A stretch of DNA of 64,000 nucleotides, from the NCBI RefSeq assembly GCF_036017915.1, contig NZ_CP107929.1, positions 5,770,001-5,834,000 of the forward strand, written 5' to 3'. The DNA comes from Micromonospora sp. NBC_00421 (GTDB lineage: Bacteria; Actinomycetota; Actinomycetes; Mycobacteriales; Micromonosporaceae). Below are positions 1 to 8,328 of the stretch, piece after piece. The notes beneath the pieces were generated by a model. That model was not told the DNA's origin, did no database searches, and saw only the letters and a list, made by a program, of their open reading frames with translations. The position numbers and the translations under genes were made by a program. Numbering within the stretch: position 1 is the first letter of the stretch; each line of letters starts with the position of its first letter.

Positions 1-238
1 CCTGGGCCAGCGCGGCGGCGTACGGCGCCAACCGACTGTGGTCGTACGGGGAGAGATCGATCACGTAACGGTTCGGCACCAGGGTGCGGCCACCAGCGAG
101 GATGGCCTTGTGCGCCTCGGCCTCCCGCTGCATGGCGTTGAGGATCTCCACGGGGTGGACCACCCCTTTGAAGACCTTGGCGAAGGCCCCTTCGACCAGG
201 CCTTCCAGACGCTTCTCGAAGCGTTGCAGCACGCTCAC
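1..238 (-). CDS. FhaA-like DUF3662/FHA protein, N-terminal part (runs off the left edge)
   Basis: The reverse strand encodes 79 residues starting at a GTG, with a strong GAGGAGGA ribosome site just upstream. The start reads VSVLQRFEKRLEGLVEG, followed by FAKVFKGVVHPVEI and the NRYVIDLSPYDH block. This is the N-terminal DUF3662 region of actinobacterial FhaA. Known members carry a C-terminal FHA domain that binds phosphothreonine and takes part in the PknA/PknB cell-wall and division network; that part lies outside the window. In relatives fhaA begins the fhaA-fhaB-phosphatase-rodA-pbpA-pknA-pknB operon, which would continue to the left. Confident for the family; the FHA domain itself is not seen. 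Confidence 0.82.
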   Translation of the reverse strand, partial: MSVLQRFEKRLEGLVEGAFAKVFKGVVHPVEILNAMQREAEAHKAILAGGRTLVPNRYVIDLSPYDHSRLAPYAAALAQ

Positions 239-424
239 CGGCTCCTCCTCGGGTCCCGAGGACATGATGGTATCTGGACGGCGCGCATGCAGCTCGCGCG
301 CCGCTCGGCCACCGCGCGGCGGCCCGTTCGGAGCGGGCCCGGCGACCGTGCTACTCTTTCGTCCGCCACGAAGGGTGACCGCTCGCAAGAACGGTAACCG
401 GTCGAGGCGAGACCGCAGGACCCG

Positions 425-460
425 GTAGGATGTTCGGGTCCCGCCGGAGACGGCGGGACC
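425..460 (+). promoter_or_regulatory. Putative -10 box and 5' hairpin ahead of tRNA-Leu
   Basis: A TAGGAT hexamer (425-430) lies about 65 nt upstream of the tRNA. A perfect 9-bp stem follows, GGTCCCGCC at 437-445 with GGCGGGACC at 452-460. Transcription from this hexamer would place the hairpin in the 5' leader of the tRNA precursor. No convincing -35 was identified. The rest of 239-493 shows no gene. Confidence 0.35.
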
Positions 461-493
461 GACGCGCACCACCGCGTTCGAGGGTCGTGCCAC

Positions 494-579
494 GGGGATG
501 TGGCGGAATGGCAGACGCGCACGGTTCAGGTCCGTGTGTCCGAAAGGACGTGGGGGTTCAACTCCCCCCATCCCCACCA
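494..579 (+). tRNA. tRNA-Leu (anticodon CAG), CCA encoded
   Basis: The acceptor stem pairs GGGGATG at 494-500 with CATCCCC at 569-575, followed by discriminator A and an encoded CCA at 577-579. The anticodon arm is CACGG-TTCAGGT-CCGTG, giving anticodon CAG. The extended variable arm and the GGTTCAACTCC T-loop region fit a type II tRNA such as leucine. Confidence 0.95.
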
Positions 580-692
580 GATCGCCGAGGGCTCCGCAGA
601 ATGCGGGGCCCTCGCTTCGTATCGGGGCGTACCGGACGTCAGGCTATGCTCCGGTGGTTTTTTCCAGCTCCCAACTTGACCAGGAGTGTCGT

Positions 693-1766
693 GTGAGCGT
701 CGCGTTGGTGACCGGGTCGGGCGGTCTGATCGGTTCCGAGGCGGTCCGGCACTTCGCTGGGCTCGGCCTGGACGTGGTCGGCATCGACAACGACATGCGG
801 CAGGAGTTCTTCGGCGCCGAGGCCTCTACCGCGTGGAACGTCCGGCGGCTGACCGACGAGCTGGGGTCGGCGTACGCGCACCACAGCATCGACATCCGGG
901 ACCGGGACACCCTCGGGAAGCTCTTCGCCCGGTACGGCCGGGACATCGCGGTGGTGATCCACACCGCCGCCCAGCCGTCGCACGACTGGGCGGTGCGGGA
1001 CCCGTTCACCGACTTCGACGTCAACGCGGTCGGCACCCTCAACATCCTGCAGAACGTGCGGGAGCACTGCATCGAGGCGCCGCTGATCCACTGCTCGACC
1101 AACAAGGTCTACGGCGACCGCCCCAACAGCCTGCCGCTGGTGGAGCAGGAGACCCGGTGGGAGATCGCGCCGGGGCACCCGTACGAGCAGGGCATCCGCG
1201 AGGACATGTCGATCGACGCCTGCCTGCACTCGGTCTTCGGCGCCTCCAAGGTCGCCGCCGACGTGATGGTGCAGGAGTACGGCCGCTACTTCGACATGCG
1301 GACGGCCTGCTTCCGGGGCGGCACGCTGACCGGCCCGGCGCACTCGGCGACCGAGCTGCACGGCTTCCTCGGGTACGTGATGCGGGCCAACATGGAGCGC
1401 CGCACCTACAAGATCTTCGGCTACCAGGGCAAGCAGGTCCGGGACGCCATCCACAGCTCGGACGTGGTGTCGGCGTTCGAGGCGTTCTTCCGCGCCCCGC
1501 GCTCGGCGGCGGTCTACAACCTGGGTGGCGGCCGGCACTCCAACACCTCCAACCGGGAGGCGTTCGCGCTGGCCGAGCAGATCACCGGCCAGCAGATGAT
1601 CACCGAGTACGTCGAGGCGAACCGGATCGGCGACCACAAGTGGTGGATCGGCTCGAACGAGGCGTTCCAGGCCGACTACCCGGACTGGAAACAGGTCTAC
1701 GACGTACCGATGATCATGCGGGAGATCCACCAGGCCAACGTCGACAAGTGGGTGCCGGGAGCATGA
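693..1766 (+). CDS. NAD-dependent sugar epimerase/dehydratase (extended SDR)
   Basis: This 357-aa protein starts at GTG with AGGAG 6 nt upstream; the longer open frame reads back through the tRNA and is not credible. The Rossmann motif G8-x-x-G11-x-x-G14 is at the N-terminus, and S135/T136 of the STNKVYG block fit the substrate side. The place of the SDR catalytic YxxxK is F182-G-A-S-K186, so the usual tyrosine is phenylalanine. It resembles nucleotide-sugar epimerases of the CDP-paratose/tyvelose 2-epimerase type, though the substrate is unknown. The stop overlaps the next gene's start (ATGA), so it is translationally coupled to a WecG/TagA glycosyltransferase and probably acts in making a surface glycan. 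Confidence 0.85.
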   Translation: MSVALVTGSGGLIGSEAVRHFAGLGLDVVGIDNDMRQEFFGAEASTAWNVRRLTDELGSAYAHHSIDIRDRDTLGKLFARYGRDIAVVIHTAAQPSHDWAVRDPFTDFDVNAVGTLNILQNVREHCIEAPLIHCSTNKVYGDRPNSLPLVEQETRWEIAPGHPYEQGIREDMSIDACLHSVFGASKVAADVMVQEYGRYFDMRTACFRGGTLTGPAHSATELHGFLGYVMRANMERRTYKIFGYQGKQVRDAIHSSDVVSAFEAFFRAPRSAAVYNLGGGRHSNTSNREAFALAEQITGQQMITEYVEANRIGDHKWWIGSNEAFQADYPDWKQVYDVPMIMREIHQANVDKWVPGA

Positions 1767-2569
1767 CCGCACAGGGCAAGCGGAACGTCCTCGGCGTCCT
1801 TGTCGACGCCACCGACTACGCCTCGGCGACCGAGCAGGTCGTCGCGGCAGCCCGGGACCGCCGACCGCTGGCGCTGACCGCGCTGGCCGTGCACGGGGTG
1901 ATGACCGGCGTGCTCGACCCGGCGCACAACGCCCGGCTCAACTCCTTCGACGTGGTCACCCCGGACGGGCAACCGGTGCGCTGGGCGCTCAACCTGCTGC
2001 ACCACGCCGGCCTGTCGGACCGGGTGTACGGCCCGACGCTGACCCTGCACGTGCTGCGCCGGTTCGCCGAGGAGGGCCTACCGGTCTACCTGTACGGCTC
2101 GACCGAGGAGACCCTGGCGAAGCTGATCCCGGCGCTGGAGCGGATGTTCCCCGCCCTGAAGATCGCCGGGGTGGAGCCGTCGAAGTTCCGTGCGGTCCAG
2201 CCCGGCGAGGACGTCGAGATCGCCGACCGGATCCGGGCCAGCGGTGCCCGGCTCGTCCTGGTCGGGCTGGGCTGCCCCCGCCAGGAGGTCTTCACGTACG
2301 CCATGCGGCCCCTGCTGGACATGCCGCTGATGGCCGTCGGCGCGGCCTTCGACTACCACGCCGGCCTGCTCCGGCAGCCGCCGCCGTGGATGCAACGGGC
2401 CGGGTTGGAGTGGTTCTGGCGACTCGGCCTGGAGCCGAAGCGGCTCTGGCGGCGGTACGTCATCCTCAACCCGGCCTACCTGGCCCGCCTCGCCGGCCAG
2501 AAGACCGGCCTGTGGAAGGCCCGGCCCCCGGCACCGGCCACCGAACGACCGGCCACCTTCGCGGTCTGA
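1763..2569 (+). CDS. WecG/TagA/CpsF family glycosyltransferase
   Basis: This 268-aa protein overlaps the preceding epimerase stop by 4 nt (ATGA). Family marks are TPDGQPVRW (D68, the proposed catalytic aspartate region) and VGLGCPRQE near residues 168-176. Characterised members (E. coli WecG, Bacillus TagA) transfer ManNAcA or ManNAc from UDP to a lipid-linked GlcNAc in enterobacterial common antigen or teichoic acid. There is no membrane segment; relatives associate with the membrane through the C-terminus. Together with the epimerase it probably decorates a cell-surface polymer, but donor and acceptor cannot be read from sequence. Confidence 0.88.
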   Translation: MTAQGKRNVLGVLVDATDYASATEQVVAAARDRRPLALTALAVHGVMTGVLDPAHNARLNSFDVVTPDGQPVRWALNLLHHAGLSDRVYGPTLTLHVLRRFAEEGLPVYLYGSTEETLAKLIPALERMFPALKIAGVEPSKFRAVQPGEDVEIADRIRASGARLVLVGLGCPRQEVFTYAMRPLLDMPLMAVGAAFDYHAGLLRQPPPWMQRAGLEWFWRLGLEPKRLWRRYVILNPAYLARLAGQKTGLWKARPPAPATERPATFAV

Positions 2570-2576
2570 GACGTCC

Positions 2577-2640
2577 TGCGGACGACCGGCCGGTGACAGC
2601 GGGTCGGTGTGACAGCGGGCCGGTGACGACCGGCCGGCTG
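2577..2640 (+). repeat. Direct repeat after the glycosyltransferase gene
   Basis: The block TGACAGCGGGTCGGTG is followed directly by TGACAGCGGGCCGGTG, one base different. The pair is flanked on both sides by GACGACCGGCCGG. The arrangement can fold into GC-rich stems and may end the upstream operon. No T-run is present. Confidence 0.4.
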
Positions 2641-2742
2641 GCGTGCCGGGCGATGGACCGACCGCCCCCCTACGGGACGCTTCGGGGTGGATCAGGGGCC
2701 GTCCCGGATTCGCCGAACGCCGTTCTGGGCAAGGCTGTGTCC

Positions 2743-3363
2743 ATGGATGGGCATCTCATCGTGCTGCTGTCGATCGCCGCCGTCTGGCTCGCTGCCGGTG
2801 TCGTGGCGGACGGGCTCCCCCGGCTCGACCGGGCCCGGGCCCTGCGCCGGCGTACCGGATGGTTGCTCGTTCTCTCCCTCGCCGGCCTCGGCCTGACCAT
2901 GACGGTGCTGGCTGCCGGCCTGACCAGCGCCGGGGACACCCCGGTCGACCGGGCCGCCGGCCAACTTCCGCTGGTGGCCGTCCCGGCGCTCGTGGTGGCC
3001 ACCAGCACGGTGCGCCGGGTCCGCCGGTTGCGGGCCGGCGCGGGCGCGTTCGCCGCCGCACCGGAGACCCCCGCGCCGTACGGTCTACGGGCCGCCGCCG
3101 GGCATCCGCTGGTCGGCCTGCCGCTGCAGGTGACCGCGCTGGCCACCGTGCCGGGCCTGCTCCGGGCCGCCGGGCTGGACCTGGGCGTCGACAACGGGGT
3201 CGCCGGGGTCGCGCTCACCGCCGGTGGGCTGGCCGTCCTCGCCATCGGGGTACGCCACGGCCTGCGGCACAACCGGCTCGCCGAGCGGACGCTGCCGACC
3301 GCCGCCCCTGCCCTGGCCGGGCTGCCCGCCTCACCGGCCGCGGCCGGCTCCCTGCACGTATAG
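2743..3363 (+). CDS. Hypothetical multi-pass membrane protein
   Basis: A 206-aa protein with about five hydrophobic segments (roughly residues 5-22, 40-60, 75-90, 125-145 and 155-175) and a short Ala-rich tail. The start is uncertain: ATG at 2743 has only a weak AAGG upstream, and an in-frame GTG lies two codons earlier. I recognise no family motif. It converges with the next gene and overlaps its 3' end by 33 nt. Coding is supported by a long membrane-like reading frame with third-position GC bias. Confidence 0.65.
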   Translation: MDGHLIVLLSIAAVWLAAGVVADGLPRLDRARALRRRTGWLLVLSLAGLGLTMTVLAAGLTSAGDTPVDRAAGQLPLVAVPALVVATSTVRRVRRLRAGAGAFAAAPETPAPYGLRAAAGHPLVGLPLQVTALATVPGLLRAAGLDLGVDNGVAGVALTAGGLAVLAIGVRHGLRHNRLAERTLPTAAPALAGLPASPAAAGSLHV

Positions 3364-3732
3364 CAGTTCCAGGATCGCCCGGGTCGCCTCGAACCACCTG
3401 TCCAGCCACCCGGGCGGCGGGACGCTCCCCTTCGGCGGCAACTCCAGCAGCAGGCCACGCAGCAGCGGATGGTCGACAAGCGACTCGGGCGGCTCTGCCG
3501 GCCAGCCGGCAGGCGGGAACGACGGCTCGGTGAGCGGGTTCGGGTCGAGCGAGGGCAGCGACAGCGGCGACCCGGCCTGCTCGGGTGCGGGGACACCGTC
3601 GCGGCCCAGTTCGGTGTCGGTGGCACCGACCTCGGTGAGCACGGTGTCGCGTCGCGCGCCGCGGTACTTGCCGCCGAAGCGTTCGGTCTTGCCCGGACCG
3701 TTGGTGAGGTTGTCTGAACCGATCGTCGTCAT
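3331..3732 (-). CDS. Hypothetical protein, Pro-rich
   Basis: A 133-aa frame from ATG (MTTIGSDNLTNG...). An earlier in-frame start at 3807 exists, but its N-terminus is low-complexity Arg-rich. The first 35 residues are charged and Gly/Arg-containing (GKYRGARRDTVLTEV), the middle is Pro-rich, and the C-terminus (WLDRWFEATRAILELLY) looks like an amphipathic helix. I do not recognise a family. It lies downstream of the XRE/DUF397 pair on the same strand after a 153-nt gap, and overlaps the convergent membrane-protein gene. Confidence 0.5.
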   Translation of the reverse strand: MTTIGSDNLTNGPGKTERFGGKYRGARRDTVLTEVGATDTELGRDGVPAPEQAGSPLSLPSLDPNPLTEPSFPPAGWPAEPPESLVDHPLLRGLLLELPPKGSVPPPGWLDRWFEATRAILELLYVQGAGRGR

Positions 3733-3885
3733 CTGCGTATCGCCTGCCTCGCTCGGTTGCCGCTGCGCGCGGCGGGTCGTCGACCAGCGCCGTACCGAGG
3801 GGTTCAACGAGGCGGGACGGAAGTGGCGACGGGCCGGCCGGGGAGTGTCCCCGACCGGCCCGCGGTCAACGCCACGCTGCGTTGG

Positions 3886-4113
3886 TCAGTGTTGGCCGAA
3901 CGTGCCGTTTCGAGCATCGGCGACGAAGGCGTTCCATTCCCCGGGGGCGAAAACGAGGGCGGGACCTGTCTTGTCCTTCGAGTCCCGTACCCCGACCGCC
4001 CCGATCACGTAAGCCACCTCGACGCAGTTGTCACAGTTCGGCCCGCTTTTCGAGCTCTTGAACCAGGTTGCCTGCGTCAGGTCCTCGGGGAACCTCTTGG
4101 TCGCCATTTCCAC
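3886..4113 (-). CDS. DUF397 domain protein
   Basis: A 75-aa protein with the DUF397 core WFKSSKSGPNCDNCVEVA and VRDSKDKTGPALVFAPGEWNAF. I chose the GTG at 4113 because GGAG lies 5 nt upstream; the ATG two codons later is 11 nt from it. The start lies inside the 3' end of the upstream DUF5753 regulator (37-nt overlap), so the two are translationally coupled. In actinomycetes such pairs (for example Scr1/Scr2-like in Streptomyces) pair a small DUF397 protein with its regulator, sometimes described as toxin-antitoxin-like. Family is certain; function is inferred. Confidence 0.9.
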   Translation of the reverse strand: MEMATKRFPEDLTQATWFKSSKSGPNCDNCVEVAYVIGAVGVRDSKDKTGPALVFAPGEWNAFVADARNGTFGQH

Positions 4114-4958
4114 AACGGCTCCTCTGCCAGTTCTGCGATGTGTGCGATGGACTCCTCCGGTCGCCTGGCCGTTGCTTGAATTTGATCGAAGATGGCTTTG
4201 TACTTCTGTAGTTCGTCGCTCTTCTCGAGGAAGAGCCCACCCGTGGCGTTCTCCGCGTACACGACATCCGGATCCACCGAGTCGGGGAAACCGAGAATCG
4301 TGAAGGGCCCGTCCATGCCGGCGTGCGCTCCCACCTCGAAGGGCAGGACCTGCAACGTCACGTTCGGCAGTTCGGCCACCTTCACCAGCCGCCGGAGCTG
4401 ACCACGCATCACCGCGTCGCCGCCCACCGGCCTTCTCAACACCGCCTCGTCGAGCACCACCCACAGATCGACCGGATCGTCCTGGGTCAACAACGACTGA
4501 CGGCCCAGTCGGACACGCACCCGCCGTTGCACCTGGTCGGCGGTCAGGTCCGGACGGGCCGCCTGGATCATCGCGGTGGCGTACTCCTCGGTCACCAGCA
4601 GACCGGGGACGACCTGCTGCTCGTACGTGCGGATGGAGCCGGCCGCCGCCTCCAGACCGACGTACGCCCCCACGAGCACCGAGCGGTGGGGGTGCCACCA
4701 CCCCTTCTGCCGCGCCTCGCGGGCGATCTGCACCAACTCTTCGCTCTCCGTGCCCACCACCCCGTAGATGCGGAGCATGTCCCGGACGTCACGCGGGGTC
4801 GCCGAGGTGTGACCGGTCTCGATCCGGGAGACCTTGGAGGCGGAGCACTCCAACTGCTCGGCGACCGTCTCGATGGTGATGCCGGCACCGTCGCGCAACC
4901 GGCGCAGCTCGGCCCCGAGTCGGCGACGTCGGATGGTGGGGCTCCGCCGCTCGCTCAT
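4077..4958 (-). CDS. XRE-family regulator with C-terminal DUF5753
   Basis: A 293-aa protein. The N-terminal helix-turn-helix spans about residues 8-65 (LGAELRRLRDGAGITIETVAEQL, then SASKVSRIETG). The C-terminal 180 residues match DUF5753 (WWHPHRSVLVGAYVGLEAAA, YEQQVVPGLLVTEEYA, LPFEVGAHAGMDGPFTIL). Start at ATG 4958 with GGGGTGA upstream; a longer frame exists but its N-terminus is low complexity. It is coupled by overlap to the DUF397 gene. Such regulators are abundant in Streptomyces and Micromonospora and affect development or antibiotic production when studied; the target here is unknown. Confidence 0.9.
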   Translation of the reverse strand: MSERRSPTIRRRRLGAELRRLRDGAGITIETVAEQLECSASKVSRIETGHTSATPRDVRDMLRIYGVVGTESEELVQIAREARQKGWWHPHRSVLVGAYVGLEAAAGSIRTYEQQVVPGLLVTEEYATAMIQAARPDLTADQVQRRVRVRLGRQSLLTQDDPVDLWVVLDEAVLRRPVGGDAVMRGQLRRLVKVAELPNVTLQVLPFEVGAHAGMDGPFTILGFPDSVDPDVVYAENATGGLFLEKSDELQKYKAIFDQIQATARRPEESIAHIAELAEEPLWKWRPRGSPRT

Positions 4959-5596
4959 CGGGTCACCCCGGGTGTCGCTGACGGGGAAAGCTGGCGCCTC
5001 GCGCTCACCCGTTACCTCCGGTCGATCGCGCCTGCGTCCACACCCGCCGGGGGGCGCGACCGACGAGCGGCGGGCGATCGTTCGCGGCAGGGGTGGAGCC
5101 CGGTCGTCGACCGGCCGCGTCGGGCGGAACCGGCGTCCAGTGTGCAGCCCGGGGGACAGCGTGATCAAGCGCCCGATTCATGTGTCGGGGTTCCCGTATC
5201 GGCAAATTCGACGTGCAACTTGCATCCCGCACGACGCTGATGCAGGCTGTCCGCATGGTTCGAGTCACTCACCGTTTCCGGTCGATCTCCCGGTGTGATC
5301 GTCGCCCCGGCATCGGCCGGGTGGGCAGGTGCCCCGGCCCAGTTGCGTCATCGAAACCTGCCTCGGGTCGATGACCCCGCCGCTGCACGCCCGGTGGCTG
5401 CGGCGGTGGGAGCGATAGCACCCGTGAGCAGCGGGTGATGGTCGGGTGACGGTCCACCACCAGCGGATACGGCCCGACCATCGCCACACCGAGCACCGGC
5501 CCCGCGAGGCACGACCCCGTCGCCGGCCCCGGACCTCGTCCTCAGTTTCCGTACCGGTCGGCCCGCCACGCCGGCCATTCCCTCCCAGGAGCCCAT
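4959..5596. other. Intergenic region without a credible gene
   Basis: 638 nt between the divergent XRE gene and the next plus-strand gene. The open frames here are Arg/Pro-rich and lack ribosome sites, so I treat them as chance. A locally AT-richer stretch (about 5176-5250) is the likeliest promoter area for the XRE-DUF397 operon. I see no RNA gene or repeat. Confidence 0.5.
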
Positions 5597-5881
5597 GTGC
5601 TTCCCCGCTCCGGTGATGTTCTGCACGTCACCCGTGCCGCGAGTGTGCAGTTCCTCCGACCGATCACCTTCCGGGTGATCCGGGTGCTCGACTGGCCGAC
5701 GTACGACGGCTGGCTCTGGCTCGACGGCTACCAGATGAACGCGTCGGGAGACGCGGTCAGCCGCAGGTCGATCTTCGTCCAGCAGGACGGGCTGATCCAG
5801 CTCCGGGCCGCGGCCGTGCCACGTCAGCACACGGCACGATCGCGACGGCCGGTCAACCGCGCTCGGATCGCGGTGGGCTGA
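5597..5881 (+). CDS. Small hypothetical protein
   Basis: A 94-aa protein from GTG with AGGAG exactly 5 nt upstream; an ATG two bases earlier is out of frame. The core RPITFRVIRVLDWPTYDGW followed by LWLDGYQMN and RRSIFVQQDGL looks like a compact folded beta-rich domain. The last 20 residues are basic. No membrane segment or signal peptide is seen. I cannot name a family; the strong start signal and ordered core argue that it is real. Confidence 0.72.
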   Translation: MLPRSGDVLHVTRAASVQFLRPITFRVIRVLDWPTYDGWLWLDGYQMNASGDAVSRRSIFVQQDGLIQLRAAAVPRQHTARSRRPVNRARIAVG

Positions 5882-5982
5882 CTCCCCGATAACCCGGCCG
5901 AGGGGCGTGCCGCCGCCATAGAATCGGTACGCCCACCCCGGCGAAAGTCTCCACCCCGCGCGTACCGGCCCCTGAACCTGGG

Positions 5983-6501
5983 ATGGCCATGGTCAATCTG
6001 CCCGCCGCGCGGCGGCACCACAGGTCCCGGGTCAGCTACGCCTTCGGGTTGCTGGCCCTGATCGGCGCGGTCGTCACCCTGGTGGTGGTGGCGCGCTACC
6101 CGGCCGAGTCGGCCACCCGGCTCGCCGAGCCGGTGCCGGCTCCCGAGATCACCGTGGTCGAACGGGGTGCCGCCCCGACCGACGACCCCGACGGTACGCA
6201 GCTGGACCGGGCACTCCCCGGCCCGGACCGGGACGCGACGCCCGAGGACCACGGCGCAGCCGGCTACCCGGACACCGGGCGGTCGGGCCGGGAGGCGACG
6301 ACCGACAGTCATGGCACCGCCGGCGACCCGAACACCGGGCAGGCGGGCGTCGGTGGTGGTGCGTCCGCGTTCGCCGGCCCCCGGCACCCGGCAGGCGACC
6401 CGCGGGCCGTCGCCCGGTCCCTCTTCTACTCCGGTCTGCTCGGCCTGGCCATCTCCCTGGCCGGTCTGGGCCTGGTCGGCACCAGACGCCGGATGTGGTG
6501 A
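5983..6501 (+). CDS. Hypothetical two-pass membrane protein
   Basis: 172 aa. There is a transmembrane helix at about residues 20-42 (YAFGLLALIGAVVTLVVVA), a long acidic, Pro/Gly-rich linker, and a second helix at about 145-167 (LFYSGLLGLAISLAGLGLV). An alternative ATG two codons later (5989) is equally plausible, as neither has a clear ribosome site. The layout suggests both ends in the cytoplasm and an extracytoplasmic loop. No family recognised. It converges with the PASTA gene. Confidence 0.6.
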   Translation: MAMVNLPAARRHHRSRVSYAFGLLALIGAVVTLVVVARYPAESATRLAEPVPAPEITVVERGAAPTDDPDGTQLDRALPGPDRDATPEDHGAAGYPDTGRSGREATTDSHGTAGDPNTGQAGVGGGASAFAGPRHPAGDPRAVARSLFYSGLLGLAISLAGLGLVGTRRRMW

Positions 6502-6613
6502 GCCTCGGTGCGCCGTCCGGGGACCGGCCGGCGCGTGGCGACGACGGAGCAGGTCAGGGTCGGACCCCGACGAGGCGGTGACGGAATCCGTCACCGCTGG
6601 CCGTCGGCATCCG

Positions 6614-7393
6614 TCAGCCGGTGGGGCTGACCGCTGGCGTGGAGGTGCCGGCCCCGGTCGGCGACGCCGACGCCTCGGCGGCCACCACCAGGGTCACCTC
6701 GTCACCCGGCGAGACCAGTTCACCCCGGTCCGGATCGGTGGCCAGCACGGTGCCGGGCGGCCGGTCCGACTCCCGCGTCTGCACGCGGGAGGACAACCCG
6801 AGCCGACCGAGCAGGGTCTCGGCGGTCTCCTGGGAGAGCCCGACCAGTGGCGGTACCGGAATGCCGGCGGGGCCGGTCGTCGGGGCGGCGGTCGGCGGAG
6901 TCGTCGGGGGCACGGTGGTCGGGGCGGCGGTGGTCGGGGCGGCGGTCGTCGGGGCGGCACCCGTCGTCGGCACGGCGGTCGGCGGCGGGGTCGGTGTCCC
7001 GTCCGACGGGGAATCCGCCGCCCGCAGGGCCAGCCAGATTCCCACCCCGACCAGCCCGAGCAGCAGCAGCGCGAGCACGCCCAGCAGGATGGGCGTCCAC
7101 CAGCGGCGGCCGCGCTGCTCGTCGCCGTACCACTCGGCCTGCTCCCCGGCGTCGTCCGAGCGTGGCGGTGGCACCCCGGCCCGGCCGGACCACACCGGCG
7201 AACCGACCGTTTCGGCCGGGGTCGTCCCGGCGGTCGGGGGCAACGGTCGGGTCGCGTCCACCGACTCCTGCCGGGCGGTGACGTCGGAGGGTGGCGGTGG
7301 GCCAGCGGCGGGTCGCCCCCCGCTACCGGGCCGGTCCGGCGGCAACGGGCGGGTCGCGTCGTCGGCGGGTGGCTCCTGGCGGTCGTCGCTCAT
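6614..7393 (-). CDS. Membrane-anchored protein with one PASTA domain
   Basis: 259 aa from ATG with AGAGGA 7 nt upstream. Order: a Pro-rich cytoplasmic region (1-95) with two ATRPLPP repeats, one transmembrane helix (about 98-120), a Thr/Pro/Ala linker with TTAAP repeats, and a PASTA domain (about 170-235: IPVPPLVGLSQETAETLLGRLGL). PASTA domains in known proteins bind peptidoglycan fragments. There is no kinase domain, so it is not a PknB-type kinase but may sense or bind cell wall outside the membrane. A second PASTA protein lies directly upstream on the same strand. Confidence 0.82.
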   Translation of the reverse strand: MSDDRQEPPADDATRPLPPDRPGSGGRPAAGPPPPSDVTARQESVDATRPLPPTAGTTPAETVGSPVWSGRAGVPPPRSDDAGEQAEWYGDEQRGRRWWTPILLGVLALLLLGLVGVGIWLALRAADSPSDGTPTPPPTAVPTTGAAPTTAAPTTAAPTTVPPTTPPTAAPTTGPAGIPVPPLVGLSQETAETLLGRLGLSSRVQTRESDRPPGTVLATDPDRGELVSPGDEVTLVVAAEASASPTGAGTSTPAVSPTG

Positions 7394-7537
7394 CGCACGT
7401 CCTCTCGCCAGCCGACCGGCGTCGGGGCCTCGACCCACCACGTCGGGCCCTGCGCCGGCCAGGTGGTCGTGGCCTCGGCCCCCCAAAGGTAACTGTCGGG
7501 GTCCTCGTCCACCGGTACCGGAGCGACGACCCGCCCG

Positions 7538-8215
7538 TCACCCCGTCGGCGTCACCTCGGGAGCCGACGTCGCCGGGCCACCGCAGGAGATGGAGACCTG
7601 GTCGTTCCAGTGCGCGGTCGTGTCGGCGGCAGGCACCTGGGTGGTGACCTCACCACGGTTGCCGGTGGGGTAGCGGGGGAACAGCCCCAGGTCACCCAGT
7701 TCCTCGGCCGCGTCGTCGCAGTCCTCGCCGACCAGGTCCGGCACGTCGACCTCGGGGGCCGGGCCGCTGACCTCGACCCGCACGGTGGTGCCCGGCCGGA
7801 CCGAGGTGTCCTGGGCGGGCACGGTACGGGTCACCGACCGGCCGGAGCCGGTGCCGAATACCAGCCGCCAGCCGAGCTTCCGGTCGTGCAGCTCGTCCCG
7901 CGCCTTCTCGAAGTCGAGGCCGACCAGCCGGGGCACGGGCAGGCCGCCGCCCGTGGTGGCGGGCGGGGGTGGCGTGGTGGTCCGCGCGGGCGCCGGCCGG
8001 GCGGTGGTCGGCACGTCGCGCGGGCTGGCCGATCCGGTGGGCGCCGCCGCCGGGGTGGTACCGGTCTGCGGGGCACCGGGGTCGGCCAGTACCCACCCGA
8101 CGGTGCCACCGACGGCGGCCAGCAGGACCGTCGCCAGGGTGCCGCCGAGCACAAGTCGGCCCCGGCCCGGCCGGTCGCGCTCCGCGCGGTCCTGTTCGGT
8201 GTAGTCGTCGTCCAT
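7538..8215 (-). CDS. Membrane-anchored protein with two PASTA domains
   Basis: 225 aa from ATG with GGGAG 4 nt upstream. There is a short acidic N-terminus, one transmembrane helix (about residues 20-45), a Pro/Thr linker, then two PASTA units: about 92-155 (PVPRLVGLDFEKARDELHDR) and about 158-215 (DVPDLVGEDCDDAAEELGDL). Two cysteines (in GEDCDDAA and VSISCGG) fall in the second unit and may form a disulfide. No catalytic domain is present. It is separated from the next PASTA gene by 144 nt and is probably cotranscribed; a role at the cell wall is inferred from the domain. Confidence 0.82.
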   Translation of the reverse strand: MDDDYTEQDRAERDRPGRGRLVLGGTLATVLLAAVGGTVGWVLADPGAPQTGTTPAAAPTGSASPRDVPTTARPAPARTTTPPPPATTGGGLPVPRLVGLDFEKARDELHDRKLGWRLVFGTGSGRSVTRTVPAQDTSVRPGTTVRVEVSGPAPEVDVPDLVGEDCDDAAEELGDLGLFPRYPTGNRGEVTTQVPAADTTAHWNDQVSISCGGPATSAPEVTPTG

Positions 8216-8328
8216 CGTGCTCCCGCCTCGTCCCCGAGACGGTACCGGCCGCTGCCCACCGGTCACCGGGCGTGCTCCGGTGGTCGTCCGACTCGCCGCC
8301 CCGACCATGGGACGCTACAGTCCCCGGC

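Noticed and set aside
498..692. N-terminal extension of the epimerase gene starting inside tRNA-Leu
   Set aside because: The sequence is the tRNA and non-coding DNA; GTG 693 has a proper ribosome site and starts the Rossmann fold.
5265..5496. Two 74-75-aa minus-strand open frames in the 4959-5596 gap
   Set aside because: Arg/Trp/Pro-rich composition, no ribosome site, no ordered segments.
6886..6965. Short GGCGGTCGTCGGGG-like repeats resembling a CRISPR or VNTR
   Set aside because: They encode the Thr/Ala/Pro linker of the PASTA protein; no regular spacers.
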